Assembly (NCBI GenBank): GCA_022457155.1
Contig: JAJGOT010000346.1
Coordinates: 358,501-422,500 of the forward strand
Source of the DNA: Cladopsammia gracilis
Taxonomy: Eukaryota; Cnidaria; Anthozoa; Scleractinia; Dendrophylliidae
Direction: 5' to 3'
DNA length: 64,000 nucleotides
The notes under the pieces are model-generated. The model saw only the letters and a program-made list of their open reading frames with translations. It had not been told where the DNA came from and did no database searches. Each line of letters begins with the position of its first letter. Position 1 is the stretch's first letter. Both the position numbers and the translations under genes were made by a program. Of this stretch, positions 59,521-64,000 are shown piece by piece.

Positions 59521-59744
59521 TTTTTGAGAGGAGATAAAAAATAAATTAAATCTTGAAAAATCCATTTTTCCATGAACTTGCGATCCTCTTCCAGTCGGAC
59601 TGGGAGAAAACCAGTGGCCATGTCAACCGCTTTTTGAAAGTTTCTTTCTGCGTCACACGCTTTTTCCCAGATCAAATCTTCTTGAATTTTTTCTGCCTCT
59701 TTCGGAGGAGTGGATTTGTTTTCACTTGACATTTTTTTCTCCAT
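59517..59744 (-). CDS. Small helical protein of unknown function
   Basis: 75 codons from ATG 59,744, or 71 from 59,732 (AAAAAAATG). Acidic/basic mixed helix (EKIQEDLIWEKACDAERNFQ) with an aromatic C-terminus (WIFQDLIYFLSPLKK). It ends in the ATGA overlap with the next gene, supporting that it is real. No family recognised. Confidence 0.5.
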   Translation of the reverse strand: MEKKMSSENKSTPPKEAEKIQEDLIWEKACDAERNFQKAVDMATGFLPVRLEEDRKFMEKWIFQDLIYFLSPLKK

Positions 59745-59756
59745 TGGAGAAAAAAT

Positions 59757-60245
59757 TCAAAACGCATTTTGCAAATCCACAAGGGCATCATCCATCGCAA
59801 CCTGAGCCAGGTTTTGCTGTTTATAAAGCCCTTTTTTGGGGTGCGCGTGCATCGCCGTTTCCAATGCAGTTTTCTTTTTCATGAGATAGATGAATTCTTG
59901 CAATATGGGTGAAACCCAAGTGACTTCGTGCGATTTTTCCCCTGAATCCAGAAAATGAGTTTTTTTCTTGCAGAGTTGATTGAAAAAAACTGTGCGCGAT
60001 AACCCAAATCGTTCCCGAATTTCCTCTGCGGTGAAAAAGTCTTCCCCGTCAATCTGGATGAATGGTGAGTCTTCTTCCTCCTGAATCCAGAACACTTTTT
60101 GGTCGGTTCTTCTGGTATATTTGCTTTTGCCTGAGTTGAGAACTCGCAAAATCGTTTTGGAAGGAAGACCAGTTTTTTCTGATGCTTCTTTGAATGTGAA
60201 AAAAATTTGTTTTTCTTTTCCTTCTTCCTGAATTGAAAACTTCAT
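59757..60245 (-). CDS. HTH/NUMOD1-like DNA-binding protein
   Basis: 162 codons from ATG 60,245 (ATTTAAAATG). Two helix-turn-helix-like units: FTFKEASEKTGLPSKTILRV with NSGKSKYTRR, and FTAEEIRERFGLSRTVFFNQ. The first unit closely resembles the third N-terminal unit of the protein at 55,568 (SGRNSFTRR). Divergent from the polymerase with only 36 bp between start codons, so it may regulate that gene or act at a nearby origin. Confidence 0.6.
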   Translation of the reverse strand: MKFSIQEEGKEKQIFFTFKEASEKTGLPSKTILRVLNSGKSKYTRRTDQKVFWIQEEEDSPFIQIDGEDFFTAEEIRERFGLSRTVFFNQLCKKKTHFLDSGEKSHEVTWVSPILQEFIYLMKKKTALETAMHAHPKKGLYKQQNLAQVAMDDALVDLQNAF

Positions 60246-60281
60246 TTTAAATGGGGAAAAAAGATTTTTTTCTCCATTAAA
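60246..60281. promoter_or_regulatory. 36-bp near-palindromic divergent region
   Basis: CATTTTAAATGGGGAAAA… and …TTTCTCCATTAAAATG are inverted copies with one bulge and one mismatch, so each gene starts at the same TTAAAATG end. Such a short space must carry both 5' ends, implying a bidirectional promoter inside or overlapping coding sequence. Confidence 0.55.
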
Positions 60282-63200
60282 ATGTCACTGGCTGCATGGC
60301 AATCATTTGCGCGAACGACAAATTTGCGAGGTTGGTCGCGATTGAAGAAAAATGACCTGGTGAAATTTTTAGTTGAAAATCTTTGGCAAGGAGGGGGATT
60401 AGATCAGCCCAAAATGAACAAAGCAGCTCGTTTGAGAATGCGGAAGCACCAAAAAGCCAACCCTCTAGATGCCGAAAATGAAAAAATAAATGTTCCTATT
60501 TTGATTCCGAAAAGAAGAGATTTTCCTTCCAGAGCCATTCCAAGAGCGATTGAACAAAATGTGAATACTGTTGTAGATTGGACAAATTGGTTGGAAAGTG
60601 TGGATGACGCGGATGTTCGGAGAAGAGCCAATCCCGCGGTGGAAAGATTGAAAGAACAAGTCAGAAGATTGTGGGAACAGAGACTTGCCGTGGAAGAAGG
60701 GCAATCCGCTTTGCGAGGATTCGCGAGACAATTTGTCATTCAAGGAGATGATTCCATTTCTCCCCAAGATTTTTTCCGGAAAGCAAGATGGTTGGTTCTC
60801 AGGCTCCTGCGAGAAAATCCACAAACAAGAGTGAAATGCGTTTTGAATGTGGAAATGTCCCAAACAAACTTGGCTTCTGGGGAGGAAGTGATTGAAAATC
60901 CATTTTTCCATTCCCAGCAGAAAAGGAATTTGGGGAACAACCCAGAGATTCTGGATGAAATGGAAAGAGAAATGATTGAAAATTTGGAAAACTTTAATCG
61001 CAGGGGATCCAATTGGATGTTTGAAAGAGTTTTGCGTTTGGAAATTCATTTTGTGCGCTGGAACCCCCTGCGAGGATCTGGGTGGATGCCACTGCCTGCT
61101 GATTTGGCAAACAAGAAAGCCGTGATCAACATGCAAAATGAAGACGAGATGTGTTTCAAATGGTGCTTGGGCAGAGCCGCAAATATGGTCAAAGTTCATC
61201 CGGAAAGAATCACACCGACTTTGCGTGAACAAACAGAAGAGATGAATTGGGATGGTTGCGAATTTCCCATGGCCGTGGAAAAAATCAAGTTTTTTGAGGC
61301 CAGAAATCCTGACATTTCAGTGAACGTTTTTGGCTGGAATGGATCTGTTTTTCCCCTGAGAATCACCAAGGAAGAAAGGGGACTTCATGTGGATTTGATT
61401 CTGCTGACAGAAGAATTCAAAACGCACTTCTGTCTGGTGAAAAATTTCTCCCGCTTGGCAAGCTCTCAAGTTTCGCGAAATGGGCATGAAAGATTTTTCT
61501 GCAAAAGATGCCTCAATTCATTTCCCAGAGTGGAAAGTCTGGAGAAACACAAAACCATTTGCGGAGATTTTGAAGCCGCGAGAATTGAACTTCCAGGAGG
61601 AACTTGTTCCTTCAAAAACTTCCCAAAAATGATGCATCTGCCTGTTGTTGGATATGCAGATTTTGAGTCAATTTTAAAACCGCTGGGGGGAACTCAAAAA
61701 ACCCACGAGCATATTCCCTGCGGATTTGCGTTTCATCTCGTTTCCCCGTTTTTGCAAATGGAGCCTGTGTTGAAAAGAGCTGCAAATGAAAATGAAGAAC
61801 TTCCCAAAGAGTTTATTCGAGAATTGATTTCCCGAGTGAGAGAAGCTCACTTGAATTTGCCGAAAAAGGAAATGATTCCCCTGACCAACCAAGAATGGAA
61901 ATCATTTCGAGAAGCGGAAGTGTGCTGGCTGTGTCGAGAAGAATTTGGAGAAAAAAGTCTGTCCAAGGTGAGGGATCACTGTCACTTTTCAGGAAAATTC
62001 AGGGGAGCAGCGCATCAATCTTGCAACCTGAAGTTTCAAAGGCCAAAATTCACCCCTGTGTTTTTTCACAATCTACAAAATTATGACGCTCATCTTTTTG
62101 TGCGAGCTTTGGGGACAATGGATGAAGTTTTGAGCGTGACATGCATCCCCAACAACGAGGAGAAATATATTTCCTTTTCCCTGAAATTTGAGTTGAAAAA
62201 AGAATGGAATGAGGAGAAAGGGAAAAATTTTTCAGTGAAACATGAAATTCGATTTCTGGATTCCTTCAAATTCACGCTGGCAGGATTGGACTCGCTGGCA
62301 AAAAATCTCCCCAAAGAAGAATTGAAAGAAATCACCAGATTTTTTGGTGAGAAAAGCGATTTGATGCGGCGAAAAGGAGTTTATCCCTATGAATTCATGA
62401 CAGGATTTGACAAATTCGAGCGACAATTACCGAAAAAAACCGCCTTTTTTTTCAGATTGAATCAGGAAAAAGTCTCAGATAAAGATTTTGCCCATGCCCA
62501 GCGAGTTTGGGAAGAATTTGAATTGGAAAATATGGGCGAGTTTCACGATCTTTATTTGAAAACGGATGTGCTGTTGCTTGCAGATGTCATGGAAAGTTTC
62601 AGAAAACTTTGCGAAGAAAACTATGAACTGGATCCAGCGCACTATTTTACCACCCCTGGGTTGGCTTGGGATGCAATGCTGAAAATGACCGGAGTGAAGT
62701 TGGAACTGCTGAAGGATGTGGAACAGTTGTTGATGTTTGAAAAAGGAGTCAGGGGAGGAAACGCAAATGCATTCAAACGATTTGCGAAAGCAAACAATCA
62801 ATATATGAAAAATTTCAATCCAAATGAACCATCTCGTTTCCTGGTTTATTTAGACGCCAACAATCTTTATGGATGGGCCATGTCACAGCCTCTTCCAGTT
62901 GGGAAATTCCAGTGGATGAATGAGGAAGATTTGGAAAACTGGGAAAAGTTTGTGAAAGAAGAAGGTCAAGGTTGCATTCTGGAAGTTGATCTCGTTTATC
63001 CCCCAGAATTGCATGATGATCACAATGATTTTCCCCTGGCTCCGGAAAAACTGTCGCTGGGTGGGATTGAAAAACTCACGCAAAATCTGGAGGATAAAGA
63101 AGGCATGGTTTTACATGGGCGCAATCTGGCGTTTTATCTTTCCCAGGGAATGAAGTTGAAAAAGATCAGGCGAGGAATAAAATTTGAAGAAGCAGCATTT

Positions 63201-64000
63201 ATGAAATGTTATATTGACAAAAACACTGCCCTGAGATCCAAGGGAAAAACGAAGTTTGAAAAAGATTTCTTCAAACTCATGAACAACTCAGTCTTTGGGA
63301 AAACCATAGAAAACCTGAGAAATCGAGTCACGATTGAACTGGTGAAAGATGCGGAAAGGGCAGAAAAGCTGGTGAGCAAATGCAACTTCGCCGATGTGAA
63401 AATTTTCGATGAATTTCTGATTGCGGTTAAGATGAGGAAAACGCAAGTGGTCATGTCAAAACCCATCTTTGTTGGGATGTCAATCTTGGATTTGTCCAAA
63501 CTTTTGATGTATGATTTTCACTATAAATATGTGAAGAAAAAGTGGGAAAATGTTTCTCTCCTGTATACCGACACAGATTCTTTGGTGCTGGAGATTGAAA
63601 CGGAAGATTTTTTTGCGGACATTGCGGGGGATGTGGCAGAATGGTTTGACACAAATGATTTTTCCCCAAAGCATCCGGCAGTGTTGAATGGAATGCCAAT
63701 CGTGCCAGGGAACAAGAAAAAGATTGGGTTGATGAAAGATGAATGCGAGGGTGCCATTTTGACAGAATTTGTCGCCCTGAGACCAAAACTGTATTCTCTC
63801 CTGATTGAGGAGAATGCAGAAACCACAGAGGAACAAAAGGCAAAAGGAGTGAAAAAATGCATGATCAGGAAGAGTTTGAGACATGCAAACTTTGTGAAAT
63901 GTTTGAGGACAAAACAAAAGCAACTCAGGAGGCAAAGTATCTTCCGCAGCAGAGGGCACCATTTGTTCACGGAAAACATGACCAAAATTGCGCTGAGTGC
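60282..64000 (+). CDS. Protein-primed-type family-B DNA polymerase (3' end outside the window)
   Basis: Open for 1,239 codons with no break. Approximate positions: a long N-terminal region of unknown role (1-230), conserved RGSNWMFERVLRLEIHFVRW (about 240) with LPADLANKKAVIN, a C2H2-like CKRCLNSFPRVESLEKHKTIC-type finger (about 405-425), ExoI GYADFES (456), a CWLCREEF/DHCHFSGKFRGA zinc-HNH-like insert (547-580), ExoII FFHNLQNYD (595), ExoIII LYLKTDVLLLADV (757), motif A YLDANNLYGWAM (857), motif B KLMNNSVFGKT (1,000), motif C YTDTDS (1,096) and KLYS (1,163). All catalytic residues are present. It would copy the linear element from a terminal protein. Confidence 0.92.
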   Translation, partial: MSLAAWQSFARTTNLRGWSRLKKNDLVKFLVENLWQGGGLDQPKMNKAARLRMRKHQKANPLDAENEKINVPILIPKRRDFPSRAIPRAIEQNVNTVVDWTNWLESVDDADVRRRANPAVERLKEQVRRLWEQRLAVEEGQSALRGFARQFVIQGDDSISPQDFFRKARWLVLRLLRENPQTRVKCVLNVEMSQTNLASGEEVIENPFFHSQQKRNLGNNPEILDEMEREMIENLENFNRRGSNWMFERVLRLEIHFVRWNPLRGSGWMPLPADLANKKAVINMQNEDEMCFKWCLGRAANMVKVHPERITPTLREQTEEMNWDGCEFPMAVEKIKFFEARNPDISVNVFGWNGSVFPLRITKEERGLHVDLILLTEEFKTHFCLVKNFSRLASSQVSRNGHERFFCKRCLNSFPRVESLEKHKTICGDFEAARIELPGGTCSFKNFPKMMHLPVVGYADFESILKPLGGTQKTHEHIPCGFAFHLVSPFLQMEPVLKRAANENEELPKEFIRELISRVREAHLNLPKKEMIPLTNQEWKSFREAEVCWLCREEFGEKSLSKVRDHCHFSGKFRGAAHQSCNLKFQRPKFTPVFFHNLQNYDAHLFVRALGTMDEVLSVTCIPNNEEKYISFSLKFELKKEWNEEKGKNFSVKHEIRFLDSFKFTLAGLDSLAKNLPKEELKEITRFFGEKSDLMRRKGVYPYEFMTGFDKFERQLPKKTAFFFRLNQEKVSDKDFAHAQRVWEEFELENMGEFHDLYLKTDVLLLADVMESFRKLCEENYELDPAHYFTTPGLAWDAMLKMTGVKLELLKDVEQLLMFEKGVRGGNANAFKRFAKANNQYMKNFNPNEPSRFLVYLDANNLYGWAMSQPLPVGKFQWMNEEDLENWEKFVKEEGQGCILEVDLVYPPELHDDHNDFPLAPEKLSLGGIEKLTQNLEDKEGMVLHGRNLAFYLSQGMKLKKIRRGIKFEEAAFMKCYIDKNTALRSKGKTKFEKDFFKLMNNSVFGKTIENLRNRVTIELVKDAERAEKLVSKCNFADVKIFDEFLIAVKMRKTQVVMSKPIFVGMSILDLSKLLMYDFHYKYVKKKWENVSLLYTDTDSLVLEIETEDFFADIAGDVAEWFDTNDFSPKHPAVLNGMPIVPGNKKKIGLMKDECEGAILTEFVALRPKLYSLLIEENAETTEEQKAKGVKKCMIRKSLRHANFVKCLRTKQKQLRRQSIFRSRGHHLFTENMTKIALS

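Larger units (their letters stand above)
44359..64000. mobile_element. Polinton/Maverick-type element (endogenous adintovirus-like), right end outside the window
   Basis: The marker set is unmistakable: double-jelly-roll-type major capsid, minor capsid, A32-type packaging ATPase, adenain-like protease, DDE integrase with chromodomain and protein-primed-type DNA polymerase B, plus phospholipase A2 and fibre-like genes. The proposed left end AGTAGGTGGT at 44,359 interrupts a LINE and starts with the AG typical of Polintons; the preceding TAGGTG would be the 6-bp target duplication. Structural genes lie mainly on the minus strand (45,984-52,461), with plus-strand genes at both sides. About 19.6 kb are present and the polymerase continues past 64,000. 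Confidence 0.9.

Overview
The window is animal nuclear DNA, most probably from a cnidarian (a stony coral or other anthozoan). I infer this from AT-rich, intron-containing host sequence packed with a mixture of Penelope, Gypsy, DIRS and L1/Tx1-type retroelements, foldback MITEs and Polinton/adintovirus DNA. No ribosomal RNA or tRNA gene was recognised, so the species is not fixed.

Bases 1-44,358 are host chromosome and transposon remains. In order: a Penelope-like element end with a complete minimal hammerhead ribozyme (1-1,136); four copies of an unclassified ~1.1-kb repeat (1.2-5.0 kb and 20.9-22.0 kb); a 1-kb TTAA foldback element (5.5-6.5 kb); a complete but internally deleted Gypsy-type LTR retrotransposon with a 5-bp target duplication (7,991-11,767); a decayed DIRS-like tyrosine-recombinase element (16.4-19.4 kb); a LINE on the minus strand (22.2-28.1 kb) invaded by a second LINE, itself invaded by a hAT-like MITE; the 3' exons of a host single-pass membrane protein with a duplicated cytoplasmic exon (30,648-33,166, minus); and a tandem 2.2-2.3-kb duplication (34.4-38.9 kb) that carries the 5' exons of an intron-containing zinc-finger/family-B DNA polymerase pseudogene (37.2-43.6 kb).

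Bases 44,359-64,000 hold most of a Polinton/Maverick-type element (endogenous adintovirus-like) that starts with AG inside a CR1-like LINE tail and runs off the right edge. It has two capsid genes, a packaging ATPase, an adenain-like protease, a phospholipase A2 domain, an integrase with chromodomain, a fibre-like protein, a membrane protein, a candidate late transcription factor, DNA-binding proteins with repeated HTH/NUMOD1-like units, a candidate single-strand DNA-binding protein and a long intact protein-primed-type DNA polymerase B. Reading frames are mostly intact, so the copy looks young.

The most striking observation is in the minus-strand structural block (45,984-49,030). The three enzymes (protease, phospholipase A2, integrase) have no usable ATG. 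Each lies in the -1 frame of the ORF before it, and each junction carries an in-phase slippery heptamer (AAAAAAA, GGGAAAC, AAAAAAC) followed by a predicted stem-loop or H-type pseudoknot. This looks like a retrovirus-like cascade of programmed -1 frameshifts in a DNA virus/transposon: core protein to protease, and zinc-ribbon protein to phospholipase to integrase. One-base losses in homopolymers are the main alternative. Other genes in the element begin at an A-rich AAAATG context, often directly at the preceding stop (TAAAATG or ATGA), and divergent gene pairs share short palindromic intergenic regions.
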